Source: Pisolithus tinctorius (taxonomy: Eukaryota; Basidiomycota; Agaricomycetes; Boletales; Pisolithaceae). Taken from it: a stretch of DNA of 64,000 nucleotides. The notes under the pieces were generated by a model. It made no database searches and was not told the origin of the DNA. It saw only the letters and a program-made list of their open reading frames with translations. The stretch covers positions 62,001 to 126,000 of the forward strand of contig JANFAH010000041.1 in the NCBI GenBank assembly GCA_024663395.1, read 5' to 3'. Shown here piece after piece: positions 34,918-46,189 of this stretch. Made by a program: the position numbers and the translations under genes. Position 1 is the stretch's first letter, and each line of letters opens with the position of its first letter.

Positions 34918-36716
34918 TCATATCATGGGCCAGTCATGGAAGGCTCCCTCGCCAAATCTGAAGAAGCTAATGTTTCCCGAATCAACGGCGGCAACAACAA
35001 CTGATTTCTTCCCAGCTTTGAGACTGTACAAACGGGATTTGGCTTAGGAGGGGTCCGGGTTGCGGGAAACATCAGGCGGACGGTACCGCTGTTGTGTGGG
35101 ACTTCAATCGAAGATAAGAGAGTAAGTATTGAATGCAATGTCCGTGGTGGTGAAATGGGCGGTGCTGGGAGTTCAGGAGATGCGTTGGCCACTGTAGCAT
35201 TATTCGCCTCCTTGGCGGCGGTTTGAGTTCTCCGCTTCCGCGGTGGTGGAAGAGGCATCTCCGGAAGACCCTCGAAGAGGGCCAGTAAGCTCATACAAGT
35301 TAGGCATAGCGGTCGTACGTGCGCTATCGAAGCCCAATCAGCGGATTCACACCAATAGAAAATATGGATGACCGACTTTATAATTACCAGGTAAAAATCT
35401 GGTGGTGGTGGGGCAGTCTTGCGGAATGGCGTGGAGGGTTTGTACACAGTGGAAGAAGATGCTATAGGGGGAAGAAGATAAGGCCGTCGAAAGAGGTGGT
35501 GATACTGCTGTAGCTCCCTCGTCTATCCTCGAGCAGTTGTACAATGGGGTACTATGACCGCACGGAAGAAAACGTAGAGCTTTGAATATGTCACCTACAA
35601 TGATAGTTAACTGAAAGAGTAACTGTGTGGGTAGCAATGACGAACCACTCGACTTGATGCCACGAAACCTAAGAGGGTCCCCATGGACCTTCTATGAAAC
35701 ACCAAGCCCACGGCGCTCAAGACCTTCAAAACGAGGTTTGAGAACGATGTGGAGATCCTTTGCCATACGTTCGGAGCCCGCGTCGCAGGACGTAGGGAAT
35801 GCAAAGGAGACGGAGCAACAGGGAAATCTGGCGTAGGAGGTTCTGCGCGCCTTAGGACAAAGCCGAGACGCTTCAGATAAGCGTACACCTATTACGGAGT
35901 CATTGGGCAATCTACAAGCACAACTTCGAAAACTCGGCGGCAGTGCCACAGTATTACACACCTGGTAACGTTCCAGTGTCATATCTTCGCAGGCCGATCA
36001 TTTCAGTGTATGCCTGCTGAACAGTCATTGGCGCGCCCGGGCTTGTCTCCTCGATAGTTGATAGGTTTAAATGAGATGAATTATCTGGTAAACTCTTGTA
36101 GCAGAACAATGCCCCGCGCTCGATTAGATAAATAGATTCTTCTGGGAGGAGTTCGAGGCGCTTTTGAGTCTTGGAATTCTTCGGCAGCTCCAACTCGGGT
36201 TCTGTGTCCCCAGAATCTCCAGACGGACGAGAAACCGAGTGTCCCATGTTCGCGAAGTGCACGCCGCGTGATGTTACGACGTGTACCCGCGCGATGGAAG
36301 GATACCAAATACCATAACTTACAGATTTGCTACGAAGGCCACAACCGAAAACTCTGCCTCGGTCTTCGACTCGTACAAAAATAATGAGAGCTTACCTCGA
36401 AATGCTGCGTTCTGCCCGAAGAGCCTCGAACATGGCACCGCGCGCCCGGTCGAGGATGTGCAGCTGCAACCCAGAGCCGTGTCCGTGTGCTGGTTCGAAA
36501 TCCTTTTCTCCTCTCTTTGGAATCACTGGGCGTGCTGAGGCATATTTCCTGTATGATCCATTGAAACACACCAAAAAGTTTTTGAGATCGCTACACTTAC
36601 GGAAGCTTCGTCCAGTCCAGTCCACCGTCCTCGTCGCCCGACGACTGCTCCTCATCTCCGGCATGATCTCCGAGTAGTTTTGGATGTGATTGGGGTTGTT
36701 CGAGTATGTCATCCAT
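34918..36716 (-). CDS. SEN54: tRNA-splicing endonuclease subunit Sen54
   Basis: Structural subunit of the Sen2-Sen34-Sen15-Sen54 complex that cuts introns out of pre-tRNA. The start at 36716 gives MDDILEQPQSHPKLLGDHAG and DGGLDWTKLP. Next come RPVIPKRGEKDFEP, LQLHILDRARGAMFEALRAE, SYGIWYPSIARVHVVTSRGV-like sequence, LELLPEESIYLIERGALFCY, SVQQ-like MTVQQAYTEMIGL, VYAYLKRLGFVLRRAEPP, KPSTPFRKTAPPPPDFYLVI, LFEGLPEMPLPPPRKRRTQ, and the C-terminal signature VVVAAVDSGNISFFRFGEGA ending FHDWPMI. The frame is disturbed near 35281-35283, where an extra base in a GGCC run separates NLYELT from ALFEGL. It is disturbed again near 35010-35030, before LKAGKKSVVVA. As an essential gene it is probably intact in the organism. 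Confidence 0.88.
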
Positions 36717-36817
36717 TAGTTTAGGAGCAGTGATGGCGAGTCGCTATAGTAGGTGTTACATTTTTTCAGTGGCGGTGATGACAGTGTCTGATAGGCAGGA
36801 GGGTGAATTCACAGCAA

Positions 36818-36906
36818 GGGTGCGTAGCGCAGTGGTAGCGCGTATGCTTTGCATTCAAGCAATTGAAACTTGTATAAGGTCCAGGGTTCAATCCCCTGCG
36901 CATCCA
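36818..36906 (+). tRNA. tRNA-Ala (TGC anticodon) with 17-nt intron
   Basis: The acceptor stem GGGTGCG pairs with CGCATCC (899-905 of the 36 kb block) plus A73. D arm GCGC-AGTGGTA-GCGC; anticodon stem TATGC pairs with GTATA; anticodon TGC at 36850-36852; T arm CAGGG-TTCAATC-CCCTG. After anticodon-following A37 (36853) there is a 17-nt intron at 36854-36870, the canonical position for nuclear tRNA introns. Internal pol III boxes A (TAGCGCAGTGG) and B (GGTTCAATC) are present. Confidence 0.93.
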
Positions 36907-36907
36907 A

Positions 36908-36913
36908 TTTTTT
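36908..36913 (+). terminator. RNA polymerase III terminator
   Basis: A run of six T begins two bases after the tRNA-Ala 3' end. Confidence 0.85.
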
Positions 36914-37456
36914 CTTCCTAAAGCTCATGACCATAAATTCAACAAGGCAAGCCCAATCTTTCTGAGTCAGTCTGGCACCTATAGGTTTTTCTCCCCCCGG
37001 AGGTAGGTTGTACCGACCAGGCAGAGACTCTCATAGCCCCTGAATACACACCGTTCCCAGATATTGGATCACATATGCCTTCTACTGCCGCAGAGCATCT
37101 CGAGTTTCGACCGAGCTAACTGCGTCTGGTACGATCACTGATAAAGGAAAGCTTTTGATCGATAGATACCACACCATTACAGAAGCATGTAGCTATTTTC
37201 CCCGTCGAACTGCGTCGCCTGCCATCATGTCCACTGCGTACCGTCATCGCAGCTATTTCGCCTCAAGTTGCACTTATTCTTGTTCTGCGACTACAAGAGC
37301 ACTCTGATCGCGATCAAATCGGGTGATATCCCGCGTCCAGCTGACAAGGATTATTTTCCTGATCTCAGCCAAAAATATTCAACCTGTACGAGATGGAAAG
37401 ATATAAGTAGCAGCGAAGATGACCCGACAGAACCAAGTGGCGTCCCTTCCCCAGAG
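36914..37456. other. Intergenic, no gene seen
   Basis: About 540 bp before the carboxypeptidase gene. No recognisable coding sequence. Presumably includes that gene's promoter. Confidence 0.5.
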
Positions 37457-39551
37457 ATGCATATAACTCAGGCGCTATTACTGCCAGCACTACTTTCATC
37501 GGTGGCCGCTGCCATTTCACAGACTTTCCCGGGCTCGAACAAGCGATTCAATCATGCCAGTCGCGAAAGACAAGCAACTTTCAAGTCCCAGGCAATTCAC
37601 CCCGTTCCTTGGGACCAGTCGTCGTTTACACCTATTGGAAGTCTCGATGCCCTCTCTGTTGAACAATTTACCACCCTCGGTCATCCAGCGTTCCCAGCCT
37701 ACAGCGTAAGGATCAAGCGAGCAGATCCCGCGGTCTTCACATGTGACCCCACGGTCAAGTAAGCAATGCCAAAAATGGAGGGTAAACTTCTCATTGCCCC
37801 TGCAATGCAGGACCTACACAGGATATATAGATGTTACTGGGGCCAAGCATCTGTTCTTCTACTTCTTTGAGAGCAGAAATGATCCGGCAAATGACGATGT
37901 CATATTTTGGACTAACGGAGGTGGGGAAGAAATTTGCACACTACCCAACAACCCCCTTATGCCTTCATAGGTCCTGGTTGTTCATCGGGCCTTGGTCTCT
38001 TCATGGAACTGGGTCCTTGTCACGTCCTCAGTGATGAAGGCCCTGTATTCAATCCGTACTCGTGGAACTCCAATGCAAGCATATTCTTCGTCGATCAGCC
38101 TATCGGTGTTGGCTTTTCCTATGCCGACTACGATGAGATCGTGGTAAGCCACAGTCCACCTGTACTGGAAGATGCGTTTGTCCAATCACAATCACATCCA
38201 CAGAGTACTACTGAAGAGGCGGCAAAGGATATAGCCGCGTTCGTTGCCATATTCTTCCAAAACTTCCCTGATTTCCAAACCCGCGGTTTTCACATGGCTG
38301 GAGAATCCTACGGGGTATGTCCAACATGAGATTGCCACGAAACGATTTGTGTAACTGTTTCAACAATTAGGGGCGCTATCTCCCCGTTTTTGCCTCTGAG
38401 GTCTATGACCAGAACGCCAGACTGGTCGAAGCAGGCATTACCCCCATCAATTTAACGTCCATCATGATGGGTAAGTAGACTTAAACGGGTTTCAACGCCG
38501 AATGTGCGTTGGTATTGAATTCGCCGAACTATCACAGGCGATGGTTTGACTGATTGGTATAGAATGGTCCCCACGTATGTCGAAATGCTTTGCACGAGTG
38601 CATCCGTTCCTCCTATTATGTCCATCGGGTGAGGCTTAGTCACTTGCGCTTCCTCGGGTCGTTTGCTCATTGGCCACAAGTTCGTGCGTTGCCATGAAAG
38701 AGGCTGTAAGATTGCGATTCACGATACAGTGCATCTATTATAACCATCTTGTGCCAGGTTCCCAGATGTGAGAGATGGACTAAAGCAGCGTGTATCGACA
38801 ATTTCGATGCCCTAGGTTGCAGAGCCGCTACAGATTTCTGTAACAATCAACTTGTCGCGCCCTTTGACGCAACAGGTACTAGTGCGGAACCAGGTGTGGA
38901 TAAGGGGGCTTATACTTTCCCCCGTCAGGCATGAACCCGTACGATATTAGTAAAAAATGCGAGGGCGACCCAGAGGATTTGTGCTACCCAGTCACCAGGT
39001 ACGTGGCTCGATTATCCGAGCAAGCATGTTGATTGAAGTGTTTGATGTCATCAGGTACATCAGGGAATACCTCGATGATCCTGAAATTCGTGTGGCTCTT
39101 AACGTTAGTCCTTCTCTTGGCAAGTTCAACTCCTGCAGCAATGATGTTGGTGCCGCGTTCGAGTCAACGATGGATGAATACCACCCGAGTGACTCCTACG
39201 TCGCCGAGTTGCTTGAACGCGGGATTCGAGTGCTCGTTTATGTCGGAACATACGATTGGATTTGCAACTGGATTGGTAATGAGAGGTGGACACTAGCGTT
39301 GCCGTGGTCGGGACAAGAACAATTCGCCAATCAGCCTTTGACAGAGTGGTACGTCAACGGCGCTGTCGCTGGAAGAACACGAAGTGCCGCTGGGTTCACC
39401 TACGCCACTGTCAACAAGGCAGGACACATGGTGGGTTCCTTCGCGCGGAGATTACGCAATCGAGAGCTGAAGATTTTTCAAGGTGCCGTATGATAAACCT
39501 GAAGAAGCTCTGGAAATGGTAAACAGATGGCTGGCCGGGGCGACACTGTGA
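37457..39551 (+). CDS. Serine carboxypeptidase (peptidase family S10), secreted or vacuolar
   Basis: Removes C-terminal residues from peptides in an acidic compartment. The start at 37457 gives a signal peptide ([19 protein letters not shown]). Then [40 protein letters not shown] (joined over a 50-nt intron), [18 protein letters not shown] and the catalytic Ser motif [13 protein letters not shown]. Later blocks are GDGLTDW, the Cys-rich lid ([34 protein letters not shown]), [13 protein letters not shown], the catalytic Asp in [20 protein letters not shown] and the catalytic His in [19 protein letters not shown]. The stop is at 39549-39551. Carboxypeptidase Y-like; the triad is complete and all junctions are in frame. 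Confidence 0.92.
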
Positions 39552-41424
39552 TGTCCGATGCGTGATTGACGATGCACGAGTAGAACCATACAGTTGGTGT
39601 ATGAATAGCTTTACCTGAACTCCCAAAATCAACCGAGGTTGCCTCTTAACCCGAACGAAATTAGTAGTTTATGAATCATCGTAAAGCTGTAAACGACAGA
39701 GGAGTGGAGTCCGCGGTTGGGTGAATGAGTGTCCGGCTGTTTTGTGAGGGCGATTGTTGTTTTAGTTATTCAGCTCCAGTATCGAGGATCCGAAAAATGC
39801 CAGTTCAAAAGTGCGTTGCACGCAAAAAAATTGGGTAAATACCCATACGTCAAATCGTTGTGTGGCCGACTGAGCTGATGCACGCCGCCCATGTGCCGGT
39901 GATCCCGGATTCCCATGATGAATTAGGTGTGTAATCGAAGTTTCATGTTAAGAGTTCCATCGGCCTATGGATATCCCGCTTATAGTTGTCAGTGGTTGTA
40001 GTGCCAGTGATGATGAATGGCCTTAGGACAGATAGACCTAGCCTTGTCTCCATGACCTTGTACGCGTCGCACGCTACCTGGGTGTCGCGGGAGGACATTA
40101 TTAGTGTTCACTTGGGGAAAAGACCAGGCAACCCAGCCGGGGTTAGGCGCCCAGTGATCCAGGGTTGATGAATTTCTGTCAGAAACGTGCACGAAGCGTG
40201 GGCTGGCTTTCGGACGCTCGGATCGAAAGAACTTAAAAATCTTTCGAAGTGTTAGGGACCAATGATACTGGACAAAGTCAACACACAGCTGATCAATTGA
40301 TCGACATCAAAGTCCTGCGAGGCGGGGTTGCGGGTGGTTTTTTCCCCTCCGTGAAACCGTCTGACGGGCGCGAGTATTGTGAATGATATTGCCTGCGAAG
40401 GCCGTCGTAGTTCCGGCCGTGAACCGATCCTGGTCACCGCAAGACTTATTACGTCAACAGTCATGTACCCTTCTCTGCGTTCACCGAGGTTCGCTGTCCT
40501 TCCAGATACGCGGGCCCGGGGTCGTGGAAGGAAGCAGCGGCACCCAGCCACGCCGGCCTCCAATTTACCAGAGAACAATACGGTGAAGTCAAGTCTTCGG
40601 CGGAAGTGTTTGATTGGAAGGTTCTAATATTCGTAGATAACCTATGTGGTGCCCTCGTTCTTCCCAAAATATCCCCTCCAAGGGCTCCACAACGAGTGTC
40701 TAACCCCATATAGACCCTGTAAGCGGTGGGGGTGGGGGTTTGAGTGGGGGAAAAGGTCGAGTCCGATACAATTTTTCAACAGTCGGTAATGCCTTGAGGC
40801 TTGCAACCGATGGAATCGGCGCTGTCTATTAGAGGGTTTAAAAAAAGACAGATACCGGGTCACCGCGATGCGGTTCGATTATCGCAGTCGTCGGGACGCA
40901 TTCAGAAAGACGAGATGCTCCACAGGACTTCCAATAGATCGATATCTTGCTCAGACGATAAGCCGACGCTCCTAAATATGTTCGAAAGCTGTAGCGCGGG
41001 TGCGGATATCTATCCTCGTTCATTCTGTTCAGGTCCAAAGTCTCTCACGAAACCGACTGTGACCCTGCCCAGCCCCGCAACTTTTCTGTGATTTTTCTCC
41101 CAAACAAGACAAGGGAACCCTGTGTTTTGGCACTTTGCAATCTCAAGTTGCGACGTGCTGACATAATAAACTTGTAACACTGTAATAACGACTCGCTTAT
41201 GTCGCAATTTACATTTCTGTCCGCAGGTGCCTGGCTTGGATTTAAAGCTTTAAAGCACCATTACATATCGCATCCAGCTTTCCCCGTCGACTACCCCCAA
41301 CCACTAGTTCGACGGCGACGGTTCTACCCGTCTAATAGCTTACGCCAACGTTCTGGAATAACAATCACGACCCGAACGTCGCGCACGCCCTCTTCCTCCT
41401 CTTTGTGGCCCATTAATAACTACC
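39552..41424. other. Long intergenic region, no gene seen
   Basis: About 1.9 kb without a convincing gene, RNA or transposon. Frames on both strands are short and show no domain. GC-rich and AT-rich patches alternate. Part of it will be the promoter of the NHA1-type gene. Confidence 0.45.
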
Positions 41425-44324
41425 ATGATCTTTCATCCGGTGGGTCGTGTGCTCCGTCTTCCGTTTTGGCCGTTCATCATCTTATTCTCCTCGTGAATAT
41501 AGCTCAGTATAACGAACCCTCATATTATCTATGCATGCCTAGGTGGCTTCGTCGTCATGGTAGGCTCTTTCCTCACATTCGGGATAGCAGTGACCGAAAA
41601 CCACTCAGTTTGGGATGTTTTCTCTGTTCATCCGGGAGAAGGTTAGTTTGAAGTCCACATGTTTCCGGGAAGTTGCTCATTGCCGTCTAGTTGTACATCG
41701 GCGAGGCGTGCTGGGCATTCCTTTTTGGCGTCATAATTGGTGTGCCCATTTCGCATGGACACAGCCCCATATCCACTTACCTGTCATTCCAATATCGTAG
41801 GTCCGTATGGTGCCAATCTTATCGATCCCCGTGTGTGGGCAGGTAATAACGGAGACGCGGACAATACCATCACCCTGGAGTTCACAAGAGTCGTATTGGC
41901 TATTGGCGTATTTGCTATTGGAGTGGAGCTTCCGAAGGCGTATATGGCACGTCACTGGAAGAGTCTGTTCTTTCTTCTTTTCCCGGTGATGACTTGGGTG
42001 AGCCCGTGGCGTCTAGTTAAGTTCCACCTTCACGTGTTCACAATTGATAGGGGTGGTTTGTATCCGCAGGGCTGATTTACGCGTTCATTCCCGGGATGAC
42101 CTTCTTGTGCAGCCTCGCCGTAGCGGCATGTCTGACTCCCACTGATCCGATTTTGGCCGCCGCCGTGGTTGGCGGCAAGTATGCTGACAAACATGTCCCT
42201 GCTCATATTCGACATCTCTTAGCTGCAGAAAGTGGTTGCAACGACGGCGCAGCTTACCCCTTTCTGTTCATATCATTATATCTTATTCTGGAAGCCACGC
42301 CGGGAGCCGCTGTACGGGACTGGTTCCTTTTCCTGTGGCTCTGTAAGTCATTGTGCACCCTCTTCTCCTGTACCCAGCCTGACTCCCTTCAGATCAAATC
42401 TTGTTGAGTGTGGTATTCGGATCGCTCATTGGCTTTGGTTTCCGTCACCTCATGAAATTCTGTGAACGCAACGACTTGATCGACCGTCAGTCCTATGTTG
42501 CTCAGTACGTCTCTCTTGCGTTTCTGACCATCGGCATTATGACAATGCTGGGGTCGGACGACCTGCTGGCAGCATTTTGCTGCGGTACTGCCTTTGCATG
42601 GGACGGATTCTTCAATCGACAGACAGCGGAATCGGTGTTTAGTTCCGTCATCGATTTGCTTTTCAACATCGCTGCTTTCATTTACGTGGGTGCATGGATG
42701 CCCTTCGATAGCTTCACCAACGCAACGTTGAAGCTGAGTGTATGGCGGCTTATCGTGATCGCCATATTGGTGTTGCTGCTGAGGAGGCTTCCCATCATGA
42801 TCATGTTGTACAAGTTCATACCTGACGTGAAGACCTTTCGGGAGGCTGTCTTCAGTGGCCATTTTGGGCCCATAGGTATCGGTAAGCGGCGCAAAGTAAC
42901 CCTTGGACTCAGGATAATTCACATGTCCCTCAGGAGCTGTGTACATCTCTACCTTGGCTGTTGAAATGCTCCCCAAGCCAAATTACCCACCAACCAATCA
43001 GACAGAGTTCTTGGCACTTACGATTCAGCCGATCGTCTCCTTTATGGTCCTTTGCAGCGTGGCCACTCATGGTCTATCGATTCCCTTCTTTTCTCTCAGC
43101 CGTCGTGTCCATTCTGTATCGTCGCGGACATGGTCTCGTCATGCCGCAGCTGACTGGATGCCCCAAGCTAGGTTGGTTGCACGTCCGGAGGATATTGTTA
43201 TCAATCGGGACCGCATCAGTGAAATGGAGAAAGGCGAAGCTGCGGAGAGCTCTGGAACAGCCAGCAAACGAACAAGCGTAGCCACGGCTGTTCCTCCGGT
43301 CGTCACAGATATAAGATCCACAGATGTCGTTGAGGAAGACAAGGTCTCGCCGAGCGGAACGCTAACGGGAGAAGAATGTATTGAAGAAAACCCGCCGGAC
43401 GGCTCAGAGACCGAGTTAGAATGGAGAGAAGGACCACATAAGGTTATCGAAAGGCGTCGTGGACCTGGGCAAGAGGTTGGTAGGATCCCATCGTTTGACT
43501 GTGTGCAATTTGAATTAACACTTATGCCCTAGGTCGAGATCGAAGTTGTCCGCAATGCTTATGATACCCGACAAAAGAGTGTTTCTTCCTTCTTCAGAGG
43601 TCAAAAGCACGCCGTAATACAGTCAGTGCGCGACCACCTCCAGGGGCTTCAACATGCTGCTGAATGCGTCGAGGGTGGATTGAAAGAAATTAGCGGAACA
43701 GTAAAACGCGATATCTGTGGTACAGAAGAACGGATTCTCCACGACGGCAATAATGGCGCGACGGCGCCCGCGGACGGTGCTGATGGCGAAGAAGAGTGGC
43801 TGTCAGATAGGAGTGATGGTGACACAGGTACTGGTTCAACCGCAGGACAACATGGTGACCGCAGAAAACGCCCACGATCTGGAGACGTCAAATCAGCACT
43901 TAAGCACACAGGAAGCCACAGGCGGACTAGGTTGGGTGGAAAGACTCGCCGACGCGCTTCCATCGCGTCTACCAGCGAAGAGTCTGTCAAACAGCCAGCA
44001 GAGCAAGACCCAGCGCCTACCATGAGAGCGGAACAAGGTCAAGAAGCAGAAGGTCATCGTGGGCGTAGCGTTCGCTCCGAACGTCCGAACACCGACCACG
44101 CTGTTCGCCGGTCCCTCAAGCACCGACGGTTGGAGTCCCTGAAGTTGGACCCGGTCTCCCGCGACGTGTCGCCAGCTCGTTCAGTGCGCTTCGCTGACGA
44201 AGGGGCCAGATCTGGCACTATCACTCCTCGCAGTTTCTCTGCAAATGATCAATGGCATCAATCCCCAGCAGATGATGATTCCTCAAAAGGGCGAGTCACT
44301 TTCGATGTACCTCATCAAACATAG
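41425..44324 (+). CDS. NHA1: Plasma-membrane Na+(K+)/H+ antiporter, Nha1/Sod2 type
   Basis: CPA1 antiporter exporting Na+ and K+ in exchange for H+. Short first exon MIFHP, then LSITNPHIIYACLGGFVVM, FGMFSLFIREK, LYIGEACWAFLFGVIIG, GPYGANLIDPRVWAG. The transport core is clear: ITLEFTRVVLAIGVFAIGVE, PKAYMARHWKSLFFLL, MTW joined to GWFVSAGLIYAFIPG, VAACLTPTDPILAAAVVGGK (the TPTDP ion-site motif), RHLLAAESGCNDGAAYPFL, LMKFCERNDLIDRQSYVAQY, IGIMTMLGSDDLLAAFCCGT, DGFFNRQTAESVFSSVIDLL, REAVFSGHFGPIGIGAV. The long hydrophilic cytosolic tail (about 390 residues) is charged, as in Nha1, and ends VTFDVPHQT. About 12 membrane helices are expected. No frame break found. Confidence 0.94.
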
Positions 44325-46189
44325 CAAACCATCGGCATCTTTTCCTTATCCTTGAGTGTCTCTTCCCTGTGCCTTGTATCCATTGCATTTAGCTTTTCCG
44401 ATATCATCCCTGTTGTGCCCATATCAACAGTTAATGGTGCCGGGGCTTCATATTTGTCTCTTGTATTATACGTACCAATTGCATAGCAATCTCGCATTAC
44501 ATGCTGTATCATTCGCTAGGAGGGGCCATTTGGAGGACACCGATACAATGTCAAGCACTCACACCTACATGTCAGTTGCAATCACCTCCCCAAAATATGA
44601 ACTGGGTCCTCAGACATACAAAAACTGTGCCCAAACCGTGCGGTCACGCACAGGAAGCAGAATTGTTGACACCCCTCCCAGTACAGCGGAGGTGAGGAAG
44701 GGAATGTGAGTAGCCAGTTTTGCGTGTTGTGGAGTTCGTATGTGTCTAGTTGATGCTGGGATCATACGGACCTTGCTAATAGGGTGCGACATTCCATCAA
44801 AAACTACGCCATAACGATGAGGTTTCATGGGAGGTCAAGGGTTAGTGCTTGGTCCACAGACCGCTCTGCTGGTAGCCGGCATAGCTTACAGTGATCCGTC
44901 GATGGTTAGTACGTATTAAGTAGAGCAACGCATAAGTGCTGCACGGAGCAGGGTTGTGGGATGGCAGCACGCACTAGAAACGCACAAAACGTTAGGTAAA
45001 TGCATCAGACGAGGCGAGTCGGCATGCTGTGAATACATGTGTCCGATTCCTTGCGGCACTTTGATGCAGCACATAAACCTGTAACACGGAAGCCGTTATA
45101 CGCAGAAGCACTTGTTCCATGATGAATGATGTGGTGAGTGCCCATGCAAGTATTCTCGGTAGCCGGTTTGGCTCGGAGAGTCGGATCGATAAGGATGGTT
45201 CGGTGAGGACGGCCGACAGGTGGGGAATCTTCGGCGACTTGTGGAGAGCGAGATGGCGGATGTATTATTCATCCCATACCCCAGCTTGCGAACGCTGAGC
45301 AAGCCATAAACCTCACGGAGCCGGCACCAGAAAACGACCAAGTGTGATGCACCAGCTGATGGTACTAAGCAAACCCGCCGGGACAGTCGAGAACCCGGAC
45401 AGCAAACTGATCCGATTCCCGAATGGCATTCAAGCGCGGGACCAACAGACAACCTTCATGGGAAAGTAGAAAATCCCGAGACAAAATTTCCTAAAAGATA
45501 ACAGACTGCGCGATTGGATCCCCCCTCTGACGGCGCCGCTAACATGTAGCCACGAATTCCAGGGCAAACCGGTTGTTGGTGCTGCCATATTCCGTCGAGA
45601 AAATGGACGGATAACCCATAAGCCGTTGCCGGGTCTGTTACAAAGTAGAATCACTGCGCATAACGAACTGTCATCAGCCGCAGGCCCTGGGAGGCCCATC
45701 CTTGGCTGCGATGGAAGAAGATTAGGGCGGTTCGCTAACTGCTTCCGCTACCTCAGTTCGGTGACTAAACGTTTTCCGCGTCCAGTTGATCTACTATACG
45801 CAACTTGGACGATCAGAAAATTCTTTGAAGAAGGGCTGGAGGTCTCTGATGGCCTAGTTAGGTCTAGTCGGATTTTTCATACTAAGGGTCGTGCCAGTAC
45901 CCGTTGGCGTTTATCGTACGTGAGCCACTGAGACAAGACTTCCGATGTAAGTATGTGCCTATGTGGGTGCTGAACCCGCGTTGCGATGTAATTGTCACCT
46001 GAAATTAAGACGTGTTCCCATCCCTGACCGGTTATGCGGAAGCCCAATGGTCTCCCGTACCCCGGAGCCAGTAAGCTAGCCCGGCGCAGAGGTCTATTAA
46101 AGCGGGCAATCAGTTTACAGAATCCGACCAGCCGCTCACGATACCCAAGTAACAGTTATCAGTTACATATATACTAGCGGATAAACGCT
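44325..46189. other. Long intergenic region, no gene seen
   Basis: About 1.9 kb. A few frames of 60-120 codons occur on both strands, but none resembles a known protein and they overlap one another. No tRNA or repeat noticed. Confidence 0.45.

Noticed and set aside
37893..37980. Apparent loss of the NGGPGCSS motif in the carboxypeptidase
   Set aside because: A normal 50-nt intron interrupts the Gly codon; removing it restores [11 protein letters not shown].
39552..41190. Possible small genes (for example 40252-40578 minus)
   Set aside because: Short, low-complexity, overlapping frames without conserved motifs.
43649..44123. Minus-strand ORFs opposite the NHA1 tail
   Set aside because: Shadow frames of a highly charged coding region; no independent features.
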